A stretch of DNA of 6,485 bases from Candidatus Fermentibacteraceae bacterium (GCA_030596465.1 JAUVJW010000119.1:1-6485), one strand, 5' to 3'; counted from the stretch's first letter, positions 1 to 6,333 are shown. Notes: generated by a model from the letters alone, not told the origin. Translations and numbers: made by a program.

Positions 1-583
1 AGCATGCGTTAAGGGAATTGATGAGAAGAAGTAATTCGTCCAGAAGGGTTAATCCTTCCGATTCGTAAAACATCTCTACGAAATCGTAGGTATGCCATGT
101 TTCCGGAGCAACAGTGTAGAAATATTTCTCCCCTGTATCCGGCTCAGCCTCCTGCATGGTAAAGACTTCTTCCCTGACTTCATCCCATGTGTATTCTTCG
201 TACTGCGGAAGCCAGGAATTTTCTATAAGTGGATGAACATCTACCTGCAAGCCATTGACGGTTACAGAAGGCGAAGCAAGAGGATCGACAGTATCTTGCA
301 ATGAAAGTCCGGCTCCCGGGGTAGATACATTTCTTGCTATAACCGGAAAATACATTATAACGGTATCAGCATTACCGGTATTCGTGAAGAGAAACACAGC
401 TGTAATCTCTGCCTTACCACCTGGATATATCTCTATTAGAACTTCCTCGGAGGTCATTTCAATTGATGCATGAGAAGAAGATAATGGTACAGGATTCTGG
501 ACTATTGAGCGAAGATATCCGGCATCCGCGTAAGCACATGAAGCAAAGATCACGAATGGTGCAAACAGCGATAGCAAACGCAT
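1..583 (-). CDS. Exported protein, DUF4424-like N-terminus, partial (C-terminus off the left edge)
   Basis: The minus strand is open from an ATG at 583-581 to the window edge, giving 194 codons. A strong Shine-Dalgarno (AGGAGGA at 598-592) lies 8 nt upstream and fixes the start. The product begins MRLLSLFAPFVIFASCAYA, a signal peptide probably cleaved after AYA near residue 19. The FASC inside it is a poor lipobox, so lipoprotein processing is a weaker alternative. Residues about 40-82 (IEMTSEEVLIEIYPGG, then VFLFTNTGNADTVIMYFP) resemble the start of DUF4424-type exported proteins, where a beta-rich segment ends in an F-x-N-T-G...FP pattern. The family call rests on this pattern alone and is tentative. 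The visible C-terminal part is acidic and aromatic-rich (WLPQYEEYTWDEVREEVF), as expected for a periplasmic or surface domain. The opposite strand also has open frames here, but the signal peptide and ribosome site favour the minus strand. Function is unknown. Confidence 0.8.
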   Translation of the reverse strand, partial: MRLLSLFAPFVIFASCAYADAGYLRSIVQNPVPLSSSHASIEMTSEEVLIEIYPGGKAEITAVFLFTNTGNADTVIMYFPVIARNVSTPGAGLSLQDTVDPLASPSVTVNGLQVDVHPLIENSWLPQYEEYTWDEVREEVFTMQEAEPDTGEKYFYTVAPETWHTYDFVEMFYESEGLTLLDELLLLINSLNAC

Positions 584-591
584 TACCAGAA

Positions 592-598
592 TCCTCCT
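592..598 (-). promoter_or_regulatory. Shine-Dalgarno site of the left-edge minus-strand gene
   Basis: On the minus strand the sequence reads AGGAGGA, a near-perfect anti-16S match, with 8 nt before the ATG at 583-581. It decides the start of that gene and supports the minus strand as the coding strand from 1 to 583. Confidence 0.75.
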
Positions 599-645
599 CT
601 CAGACCATGAGAATCAAGCTGGCAATATACCATTGTTACGATGAA

Positions 646-666
646 GGGGGCATTAAGAACGCCCCC
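646..666. other. GC-rich hairpin (6-bp stem, GGGGGC/GCCCCC)
   Basis: GGGGGC at 646-651 pairs with GCCCCC at 661-666. After an A·C mismatch two more pairs (TT with AA) leave a three-base loop. It is shaped like an intrinsic terminator stem but has no T-run on either side. It lies between a minus-strand gene start (583) and a plus-strand gene remnant (from about 667), where no terminator is expected. It may be left over from a rearrangement, or act as a site overlapping the promoter of the minus-strand gene. Its presence argues that the plus-strand open frame before about 667 is not coding. Confidence 0.5.
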
Positions 667-969
667 GTTCAAACCGCTTCGGTAGCTTTTCAAGTCAGGA
701 GTTCATCGGATGCCGGGGACATGGGCAGTTGGTCCGACACATTATTTGCCCCGGGAACCGGGCTTACAGGCATTCTTGCTGATTCCACACAGCACCTTCA
801 GTACAGGGTAATACTTGATAGCTCCGGGCGGGTGGTTGCTGAATCTTCACAGGAGTTTCCCATGGGTATACATTCGGTGATCTTCGAAGATCTTGCGGAA
901 GGTGTCTATTTTTGTGCCATGGGGGCAGGCAATTTTTCAGCTACAGAGAAAGTAGTTGTTTTGGAATAA
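667..969 (+). pseudogene. 3' remnant of a secreted protein with a FlgD-like/T9SS-like C-terminal tail
   Basis: The frame ending at TAA 967-969 carries about 100 residues that read like the end of a large FCB-type secreted protein. The first half (SWSDTLFAPGTGLTGIL, then LQYRVIL) matches the pattern of a laminin/concanavalin-like domain, where a W-S...G...L motif precedes LQYRVxL. The second half (SSGRVVAESS, then GVYFCAMGAGNFSATEKVVV) matches the last strands of a Por-type sorting or FlgD Ig-like tail: SGR-V, GxYF, G-F-xT-K-VVV. The usual spacer and the N-terminal strands of the tail are missing between the two, so an in-frame deletion inside LQYRVILDSSGR is inferred. There is no start with a ribosome site. 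The frame stays open upstream to 463, but that stretch is antisense to the left-edge gene and crosses a hairpin. I read it as a truncated, non-functional fragment. A short independent gene starting at ATG 607 is possible but has no ribosome site. Confidence 0.6.
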
Positions 970-973
970 CTTC

Positions 974-1028
974 CGTAAGAACACTTATTCAATTCTCTTA
1001 CGAAACTCAAATGCCCGAACTTTTTTTT
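974..1028 (+). terminator. Weak putative terminator: hairpin followed by a T8 run
   Basis: CGTAAGA (974-980) pairs with TCTTACG (996-1002) across a 15-nt loop, just after the stop of the secreted-protein remnant. A run of eight T lies at 1021-1028. The stem is short and AT-rich, and the T-run is 18 nt away rather than adjacent, so this is at best a weak or degraded terminator for the plus-strand fragment. Confidence 0.3.
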
Positions 1029-1056
1029 AGAATGTATTTCTTCTTCTGCTTCATAA

Positions 1057-1603
1057 AGAATTGTCAATAAGAGTCGCAATGATATTCTCGACGGTTGTTT
1101 TGATATTGTCCTCATTGAGATACGCGGGGAAATCATATTCTGGAAAAGATTTTTAAACCGTTTCACCTGCCAGAGAATCTGAACAAACTCTCCATGGATA
1201 TCCAGCAGTTAACCTCTAAGCTTTCTGCCATTAATGAAGAAGGTCGGGTCACGATTCGATGGAGAATACATCAAGGCAGATAAAGCGATGCCCTGGGATG
1301 AAGCGTTCATTGCTTCCTCCATTGCACCGGAACTGAACAGTGTTATGGATATGTCAGGCTTTCTCATGCCCATAGATGAACTCTTTAAGAAGTTCGGATT
1401 TGACATTGCCGCCATGAATATCACCTACGATGTTTTTCCCAGAAAGAACAAATCTGAATGAGGTAATCAAACCATCAGGTTTGTACCCCTTCCCCGATCT
1501 GTTTAAAAAAATCAGCGGTGAGGATCTATCTCTCTCATTCCTGACTGGAAAGATCAGGAGAACCATCTCACAACCATACAGCTCATCACTTGTGGTCTAT
1601 TGA
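1057..1603 (+). pseudogene. Decayed gene of unknown function, at least two frameshifts
   Basis: No single frame covers this stretch, but protein-like sequence passes from frame to frame on the plus strand. From about 1057 one frame reads RNDILDGCFDIVLIEIRGE. From 1143 a second reads FKPFHLPENLNKLSMDIQQL and continues to KLSAINEEGRVTIR. Near 1250 it returns to the first frame with FDGEYIKADKAMPWDEAF, continuing to KKFGFDIAAMNITYDVFP. Near 1435-1445 it moves to a third frame with NLNEVIKPSGLYPFPDLF, ending at TGA 1601-1603. Joined, these make a plausible protein of about 180 residues. The joins at about 1250 (GRVTI/RFDGEY) and 1440 (DVFP/TNLNEV) are smooth, as expected from single-base indels. 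I do not recognise the family. Sequencing or assembly error is an alternative to true decay. Antisense open frames across 1209-1566 look like shadows. Confidence 0.5.
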
Positions 1604-1647
1604 CCTGACCTTGCTTATGTAGAATCATTGTGCATAAGTATAAAACA

Positions 1648-1653
1648 AGGAGG
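1648..1653 (+). promoter_or_regulatory. Shine-Dalgarno site that fixes the M15 peptidase start
   Basis: AGGAGG at 1648-1653 lies 3 nt before ATG 1657. It selects this ATG over the GTG at 1630, which would place the ribosome site inside the coding sequence. The spacing is short, but no better start is near. Confidence 0.7.
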
Positions 1654-1656
1654 GAT

Positions 1657-2334
1657 ATGAAGCGTTCCAGGCACAGTAGCTTTTTGCGAAGCGTATTGTG
1701 TCTAACGGCTGTTATATGGATGCTTCTGGTGTTCTCCGGGGGCAGTGTTTACTCGGAATTGACATTCAGTGAAGCTGTAACTGGAGTAAGCAATGAATGT
1801 CCTGAATGGATACTGAACAATCAGGTTCTTATTGATGTGGTCTACTTCGGTTTCGACGAAAAGATACACAGAGGACAGGTGGTTGCTGATGCCAGGGTGG
1901 CAGGCGATCTGCAGAAAGTTTTTATGCTGATGCTGATCACTGGTTTTCCACTTGAATCCGTTATACCCATATCAGAGCTTAACTGGGATGATTTTCTTTC
2001 CATGGAGCTGAACAACACCTCCGCATTCAATTATCGCACGGTTCCCTTTTCCAGTAGTCTTTCTAATCATGCGTACGGACTGGCAATAGACATCAACCCT
2101 CGACAGAACCCTTATTACACAGGTACCCAGGTGTTTCCCGAGAACGCCGAGTATGACCCCTCTGCCCCGGGTACCCTTTATGAAGGGCATCTTGTAGTAC
2201 GGTTGTTCAGATCCCTGGGGTGGCGATGGGGTGGAGACTGGAGAGAGAAGGATTACCAGCATTTCGACAAGCAGCTTGAAGATATAACCCTGGAAAACGT
2301 CAATAAACACTTTACATGGCCCCCCTGGAGGTAG
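1657..2334 (+). CDS. Exported M15-family zinc peptidase (D-Ala-D-Ala carboxypeptidase / endolysin-like)
   Basis: The 225-aa product begins with a signal peptide: basic MKRSRHSSFLR, a hydrophobic core, and likely cleavage after VYS at residue 33. Residues about 120-205 hold the M15 signature. It has FNYR (R127, equivalent to the substrate-contacting Arg), SNHAYGLAIDINPRQNPYY, and GGDW followed by DYQHF. Zinc ligands are inferred to be H138, D145 and H202, with D199 as catalytic acid/base. The spacings H-x6-D and D-x2-H match those of the Ply500-type L-Ala-D-Glu peptidase branch (Peptidase_M15_4). Enzymes of this fold cut D-Ala-D-Ala or L-Ala-D-Glu bonds in peptidoglycan peptides; which bond is cut here cannot be read from the sequence. 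Length is normal for an exported single-domain member and nothing appears missing. It is the first gene of the cluster, with the next gene 2 nt after its stop. I found no convincing promoter upstream: TTGACC at 1600-1605 and TAGAAT at 1620-1625 are only 14 nt apart. Confidence 0.88.
   Translation: MKRSRHSSFLRSVLCLTAVIWMLLVFSGGSVYSELTFSEAVTGVSNECPEWILNNQVLIDVVYFGFDEKIHRGQVVADARVAGDLQKVFMLMLITGFPLESVIPISELNWDDFLSMELNNTSAFNYRTVPFSSSLSNHAYGLAIDINPRQNPYYTGTQVFPENAEYDPSAPGTLYEGHLVVRLFRSLGWRWGGDWREKDYQHFDKQLEDITLENVNKHFTWPPWR
2327..2331 (+). promoter_or_regulatory. Shine-Dalgarno site inside the end of the peptidase gene
   Basis: GGAGG at 2327-2331 ends immediately before the peptidase stop TAG (2332-2334) and lies 5 nt before ATG 2337. 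It selects ATG 2337 over the in-frame ATG 2316 and suggests translational coupling of the two genes. Confidence 0.75.
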
Positions 2335-2336
2335 AA

Positions 2337-3851
2337 ATGAGAAAGGCAGTACTTGTTCTAATTGCACTATCTATCACAGCAGTATTTCTGTCGTGTACCA
2401 GTAACGAAGTACCTGATACCCCTGCTTCAGACCAGGAAACAGAAGAGCCTGTTAACAGGGAATCGACCACACCTGAAGACGAAATCACAGAGGAAACAGC
2501 ACAGGAGGAAGAAACGAGTGCTTTTATCGAATTGTGCTACGCAACCTCTGTGAACATGCCTGAAGATCAGTTCGGCCCCGAGAACGTGTTTGACAATGAT
2601 CCAAACACCAGTTGGGTGACCATGCCGGGTGCAGGTCCTGGCGAAGGGCTTTTCTTTTCCTTTGAGACACCAATTCATATAGATGCCATCAGCATACAAA
2701 GTCTTCCCGGAAGCGACAGCATTGCAGAGCTTACCATGGTTCGGCTGTACGTTAATGGAGTTTCCGGACCGTATTACAGTATGCACCGGGAAGAATCCGT
2801 TCTGATTGATCGCAAGGTTAAAAGTCTCTTTATCCGAATTACCGGTAGCGAATACTTTGGGAACGAAGAGCCTTGGAACGGACTCTGCTATTATGGCAGT
2901 TTGCCTGTAGGGATCAGTGAAGTTAACCTTTTTGTAGAAAATGAAGACGGCGAGGAAGTTCCCCTGCGGATTCAACCAATTGCAGGAGCTACCGGGAACA
3001 TACAGGCCAGTTCCTCACTGGATCCTGTAGAGTCTTACAACCCTGATTTTCTTTTTGATTCCCGCTCTGATTTCGGCTGGTCCGACGGCAATACAGAGAG
3101 CAGTGGCCAGGGAGAAAACTTGTCATTCCACTTTGATCAGAGCCGGCGGATCGAAAAGATCAAGATCTGGAATGGTTACCATCGATCCCAGACACACTTT
3201 GATCAGAATGAGCGGGTCGCCGGCTTTTCCTTTGGACCTGAAGGCGAAGACGGATCTGAATACCAACTTAGTGACACCATGGTACCACAGGTAATTACGC
3301 TGGAAACACCACTTGAAGGGCAGAATTTTTCTCTTAACATTCTTGATGTATATGAAGGAGCAACTTACAAAGACCTTGTGATAAGTGAACTGCGCTTCTT
3401 TGACGGAAACGATTGGTTTCAGCTTCAATCCGGAGAAGGAGAAATTCGAAAACGCCAGTTACTGGAGTGGGCACAAAACACAGATGCAGGTGTATTTATT
3501 GACAGACAGGTGTATGCCGAAATCTGGACTGAAGATGCTATAGTCCAGCAAACCTTCATTTTACGCTCTAATGGCAGTTTCATAGTCTGGAAGCACCTGG
3601 ATATGGATGATGGTTCTGAGACAATGTATGCTGATGGAAACTGGCAGATCATTGATGATAATTCGGTAAGAATATTTGGAAAGCTGCATAGAATGGGAAG
3701 TTACTGGGAGGATGCATATGATCCATATTCAGGAGCAATACCTCCTCCAGACGTGGAGCTGGACCGCACAACCATCTTCACTGATACCCTCCAATTCGAC
3801 GAAGAGACCATTTCAAGTCAGCGAGGTATATTTGAGGAATTCACATTCTAA
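2337..3851 (+). CDS. Lipoprotein with two NADase-type glycan-binding (discoidin-fold) domains
   Basis: The 504-aa product starts at ATG 2337. MRKAVLVLIALSITAVFLSC is a lipoprotein signal ending in FLSC, with C20 the likely lipidated residue. An acidic, Thr/Pro-rich tether follows (about 21-60). Residues about 64-200 form a discoidin-like domain containing FGPENVFDNDPNTSWV and FFSFETPIHIDAISI. Residues about 221-357 form a second, closer match to the NADase-type glycan-binding domain. It shows ASSSLDPVESYNPDFLFD, then GWSD, IEKIKIWNGY, NERV, LNILDVYEGATYKDLVISEL and FF. Residues about 385-504 are a separate beta-rich region (QTFILRSNGSFIVWKHLD, DGNWQIIDDNSVRIFGK) that may be a small barrel; I do not recognise it. 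The likely role is binding carbohydrate or another envelope ligand from a membrane anchor; no catalytic motif is visible. It sits between a peptidoglycan peptidase gene and a membrane glycosyltransferase gene. Domain fold is fairly sure, ligand unknown. Confidence 0.82.
   Translation: MRKAVLVLIALSITAVFLSCTSNEVPDTPASDQETEEPVNRESTTPEDEITEETAQEEETSAFIELCYATSVNMPEDQFGPENVFDNDPNTSWVTMPGAGPGEGLFFSFETPIHIDAISIQSLPGSDSIAELTMVRLYVNGVSGPYYSMHREESVLIDRKVKSLFIRITGSEYFGNEEPWNGLCYYGSLPVGISEVNLFVENEDGEEVPLRIQPIAGATGNIQASSSLDPVESYNPDFLFDSRSDFGWSDGNTESSGQGENLSFHFDQSRRIEKIKIWNGYHRSQTHFDQNERVAGFSFGPEGEDGSEYQLSDTMVPQVITLETPLEGQNFSLNILDVYEGATYKDLVISELRFFDGNDWFQLQSGEGEIRKRQLLEWAQNTDAGVFIDRQVYAEIWTEDAIVQQTFILRSNGSFIVWKHLDMDDGSETMYADGNWQIIDDNSVRIFGKLHRMGSYWEDAYDPYSGAIPPPDVELDRTTIFTDTLQFDEETISSQRGIFEEFTF
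3834..3837 (+). promoter_or_regulatory. Candidate ribosome site for a non-AUG start of the glycosyltransferase
   Basis: GAGG at 3834-3837 lies 7 nt before an ATT codon at 3845 in the glycosyltransferase frame. A second purine stretch, AAGAGG at 3851-3856, is only 3 nt before ATC 3860. No ATG, GTG or TTG occurs in this frame between the stop at 3833-3835 and ATG 4019, so one of these rare starts is likely if the sequence is correct. Confidence 0.35.
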
Positions 3852-5530
3852 AGAGGAAAATCAAAACAGCCCGGCTTACCGCTATAACCCTGCTGGTCAT
3901 ACTAGCGGGAGTTGTAGCGACAGGTGGTCTCAAGTCACTCAACAGCACTGAGTATGCAAACGGCTGGGATGGTTATTACTATCTGATCCAGGTACAATCC
4001 CTGAACAATACAGGTGCAATGCATTCTCCGGAGTATTCCCTTGTGTATCTGCCCGTTATAGCACTGCATGCAATCACTGGAGACTACGTAGCCTCCTACA
4101 AGATCAGTGCCGTACTGATAAAAACCCTTTTTGTGTTCTCGGTATACGCACTGACTCTTTCTTTACTGAGAGCCAGAAAACCCATCGATGGCATTGACAG
4201 CAACAACTCCTCGTTTTTCACGGCTCTACTGGCAGCTGCTCTCTCTGCGACAAGTCCATCCCTGAATTTCTTCTTTACACAGTTTCCCAAGAACCTTCTG
4301 GGTTTCGCTCTGCTCTTTTTTTTCATCTCTTCGGTTTACAGAACAAGCAGAATCCGGCAAAACCGGACCCTGTCGGGAGGACATTTCCTGGCAGGTACAG
4401 CAGGGACAGTACTGCTTCTGGCAGCGACATACTTTACTCACCGTTTCTCTGCGGTTCTCTCACTCTTTTTCCTGATGCTGTTCTTTCTTCCTTCGCTTAA
4501 ACGACTCCCCTGTCACCTGCGGGCAACAAGGAAACAGAGCGAAGACAGTAACCCTGCATCATGGCTGAGGAAACACATCAGGAAAGCAATTCTTCTTATT
4601 TCGCTGATCTTTCTTATTCTTTTATCGGGCAAACTATCTCTTGCCCTTTCATTCTATGACCTGGAAGTAATTACTGACAATCTCTCACATACCCCCATAT
4701 TTGTACCTGTATCGTTCGTACAAACCTTTGGCTCTGAAAAGCTTACAACAGCCTGGACAATAGAGATATTTCTTGCCTGTGTTCTACCTGTTTTAACAGT
4801 CTCTCTCCTGCTTTGCAGGAAAAGATTCAACTTCCTTCGTCTTGGCAGAGAGTATTACATACTGATCATCATTTCTCTTGCCGGACTGTTCCCCTTTTTC
4901 AAGTTTTCACTTACAGGCCTCTCATACCGGCTTCTTTATGCTACACTGCTGATCTTTCCCCTGCTCTGCGTTCCATTCATTTACCATGGAATACAAAAGA
5001 TCATGGAACTCACAACAGATAAGAAAAGACAAAGACTTGAATCAATGCCTGTTCTCCTATTTGTGTTGTTGCTGATTTCTTCCATTTACACAGGCAGATC
5101 ATACAACCCCGAAATTCATGACCCTCCCTATGGCTTCTACCGGGAGCTTGCGGAAGAAAGTATCTCAGCACTTGCTGATATTGAATTCGAACTGATCATC
5201 GCCCACAAAGCTCTTGCCGAAATTATCACCTATACCTGGGAAGTAGATGCTCTCCCATGGGCACCGGAGGACTACTTTCCCCGTGAGCGGGTCTGGCGGA
5301 TAACAGCAGGGATCCTGCGGGATGAGGTTGCCATGTATCTCAGTCCGGAGCTGGCCGACAGGTACTTCTTTTCATTGAGCAGGGACTATGCGCTAATGCG
5401 CGAGGATCACTGGGAAGCATTTTTGCAGAGCATTGCCAATGAACCGGTAATGCTTGATGCAGTTCATACCTGGCGCAACCCAATGGAGCAGAGACCGGCA
5501 TACATGCGGAAAGCACATCCCACAGAATAG
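3845..5530 (+). CDS. GT-C-like multi-pass membrane glycosyltransferase, probable non-AUG start
   Basis: The first ATG (4019) gives 503 aa, but the frame is open back to 3836 and the missing part is clearly coding. It encodes basic KRKIKTAR, TM1 (about residues 10-28 counted from ATT 3845), then NGWDGYYYLIQVQSLNNTG. That loop after TM1 is where GT-C enzymes carry a catalytic acidic residue, so D42 of GWDGYYYL is the candidate. About ten more TM segments follow, near residues 87-108, 124-138, 149-165, 181-197, 201-218, 247-268, 306-324, 337-354, 361-381 and 401-415. A soluble C-terminal region of about 140 residues contains LIIAHKALAEIITYTWEVDA and ALPWAPEDYF. GT-C enzymes move sugar from a polyprenyl-phosphate donor on the outer face of the inner membrane; the acceptor here is unknown. 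Start candidates are ATT 3845 (best placed after GAGG), ATT 3839 and ATC 3860. The frame overlaps the lipoprotein gene by 7 nt if ATT 3845 is used, which suggests coupling. A mutated start or a base error is also possible. The exact start is uncertain; the stop (TAG 5528-5530) and class are firmer. Confidence 0.75.
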   Translation: MLKRKIKTARLTAITLLVILAGVVATGGLKSLNSTEYANGWDGYYYLIQVQSLNNTGAMHSPEYSLVYLPVIALHAITGDYVASYKISAVLIKTLFVFSVYALTLSLLRARKPIDGIDSNNSSFFTALLAAALSATSPSLNFFFTQFPKNLLGFALLFFFISSVYRTSRIRQNRTLSGGHFLAGTAGTVLLLAATYFTHRFSAVLSLFFLMLFFLPSLKRLPCHLRATRKQSEDSNPASWLRKHIRKAILLISLIFLILLSGKLSLALSFYDLEVITDNLSHTPIFVPVSFVQTFGSEKLTTAWTIEIFLACVLPVLTVSLLLCRKRFNFLRLGREYYILIIISLAGLFPFFKFSLTGLSYRLLYATLLIFPLLCVPFIYHGIQKIMELTTDKKRQRLESMPVLLFVLLLISSIYTGRSYNPEIHDPPYGFYRELAEESISALADIEFELIIAHKALAEIITYTWEVDALPWAPEDYFPRERVWRITAGILRDEVAMYLSPELADRYFFSLSRDYALMREDHWEAFLQSIANEPVMLDAVHTWRNPMEQRPAYMRKAHPTE

Positions 5531-5544
5531 CACTGTGTGCTTTC
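5509..5544 (+). terminator. 9-bp inverted repeat spanning the glycosyltransferase stop codon
   Basis: GAAAGCACA at 5509-5517 pairs perfectly with TGTGCTTTC at 5536-5544. The stop codon TAG 5528-5530 lies in the 18-nt loop. No T-run follows, so classical Rho-independent termination is doubtful. It may protect the 3' end of the three-gene transcript or act as a weak terminator. From 5545 to about 5746 I see no gene, only AT-rich sequence that may include the lost 5' part of the transposase. Confidence 0.35.
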
Positions 5545-5746
5545 ACGGCAATAAATACTCCTGAAGGTTGCTGACTACAAACGATCTTCCTGCAATTGTT
5601 TTATGGTGCTGGTAATCAATCTCACATTCATCACAACAATTCTGTAGAATCCCTTAATTTCAAATTACCTGAATTTTGTGCTGAAAACGCCAGAGAATTT
5701 TCTTGTGGATTAATACTGGTCTGATGAATAAACTCGACATTTGAAC

Positions 5747-6267
5747 TATGACACCACATCAAAGAATGTATATGGTGAATACGATGTTGCAGAGAGCACA
5801 GGTGGTCCCGACGTTACCTGCAGCAGGAACAAAGACAAATGACCGGATCTAAAGCAGTTCATGGTTGAACTGATGCGTGTTCATAGGAACATTCCGATAC
5901 TTGGCAATGCTGTTGATGGCAACTCTTCAGACAAAAAGCTCAATCACAAAATGCTGCCCCGCATGGGTAATCACCTTGCCAGGCATGGAATCGGAGATGG
6001 TGCTTTTGTCTACATTGCGGATTCAGCAATGGTTATTGAATACAACCTTGAGGCTCCTGAAGAAAATAACTTTATCGCGAGATTGCCATTCAATTACAAG
6101 GAAGCTGATCTCGCTGTCAGCAAAGCCATCAGAGATAAGGCTGGCTGGGAGAACATACCGCTTACAGGGAGCAGCATGGGATTGAGAGAGACTTCATCTT
6201 CATAAAAAACCCGACGATTATGAACAGTGTGTTTTTAAGAATCCGGAACGCACTGTACGCCCCGTAG
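5747..6267 (+). pseudogene. Degenerate IS1634-type DDE transposase
   Basis: The reading begins with YDTTSKNVYGEYD (5747 on), which holds the first catalytic Asp at 5750-5752. It continues past an in-frame TGA at 5840-5842, where relatives have a basic residue before PDLKQF. It then reads PDLKQFMVEL, NIPILGNAVDGNSSDKKLN (second Asp at 5915-5917), YIADSAMVIEYNLEAPEENN and FIARLPFNYKEAD, to GWENI. Near 6150-6162 the frame shifts and continues as AYREQHGIERDFIFIKNP. This holds the catalytic Glu (6184-6186) in an E-x6-K arrangement typical of IS4/IS1634 enzymes. A further shift near 6225 is suggested, because VFL in one frame is followed by KNPERT in another; the first of these frames stops at TAG 6265-6267. 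The N-terminal part (usually about 200 residues before the first Asp) and the far C-terminus are lost or unrecognisable. No terminal inverted repeats or target duplication were found. The element is inactive. Family is confident, exact ends are not. Confidence 0.85.
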
Positions 6268-6333
6268 TAGATGACCTGCTTTGCTCCTTTTCTTTGGAAT
6301 GTGGGATGTTGTGCGCACGATCCACTCAGGGAA

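Noticed and set aside
92..473. Two plus-strand open frames of about 70 residues
   Set aside because: They are shadows of the left-edge minus-strand gene, with no ribosome site and no recognisable composition.
624..629. TATATT as a minus-strand -10 box for the left-edge gene
   Set aside because: It is well placed about 35 nt before the ATG, but no -35-like hexamer occurs at 16-19 nt; that position falls in the GC hairpin.
463..666. Extension of the plus-strand remnant upstream to ATG 463 or ATG 607
   Set aside because: The segment is antisense to a minus-strand gene with a good ribosome site and signal peptide, includes the 646-666 hairpin, and has no ribosome site of its own. Protein-like sequence starts only after about 660.
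906..1566. Three minus-strand open frames of 70-86 residues
   Set aside because: They lie opposite plus-strand remnants whose translations look far more protein-like, and have no supporting ribosome sites or motifs.
1600..1625. TTGACC and TAGAAT as a promoter for the peptidase cluster
   Set aside because: The hexamers are individually good but only 14 nt apart, well below the usual 16-18, and TATAAA at 1639-1644 has no partner at proper spacing.
1972..2975. Long minus-strand open frames of 131 and 182 residues
   Set aside because: They are antisense to the peptidase and lipoprotein genes, which have clear domains, and show no motifs of their own.
3845..4021. Programmed frameshift or stop readthrough joining the lipoprotein to the glycosyltransferase
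   Set aside because: The lipoprotein's C-terminus is complete and exported, no slippery heptamer or downstream pseudoknot was seen, and an overlapping non-AUG start explains the layout more simply.
5877..6185. Alternative plus-strand frame of 102 residues over the transposase
   Set aside because: The overlapping frame carries the unmistakable VDGN..SDKKLN and ADSA motifs; this one is a shadow.
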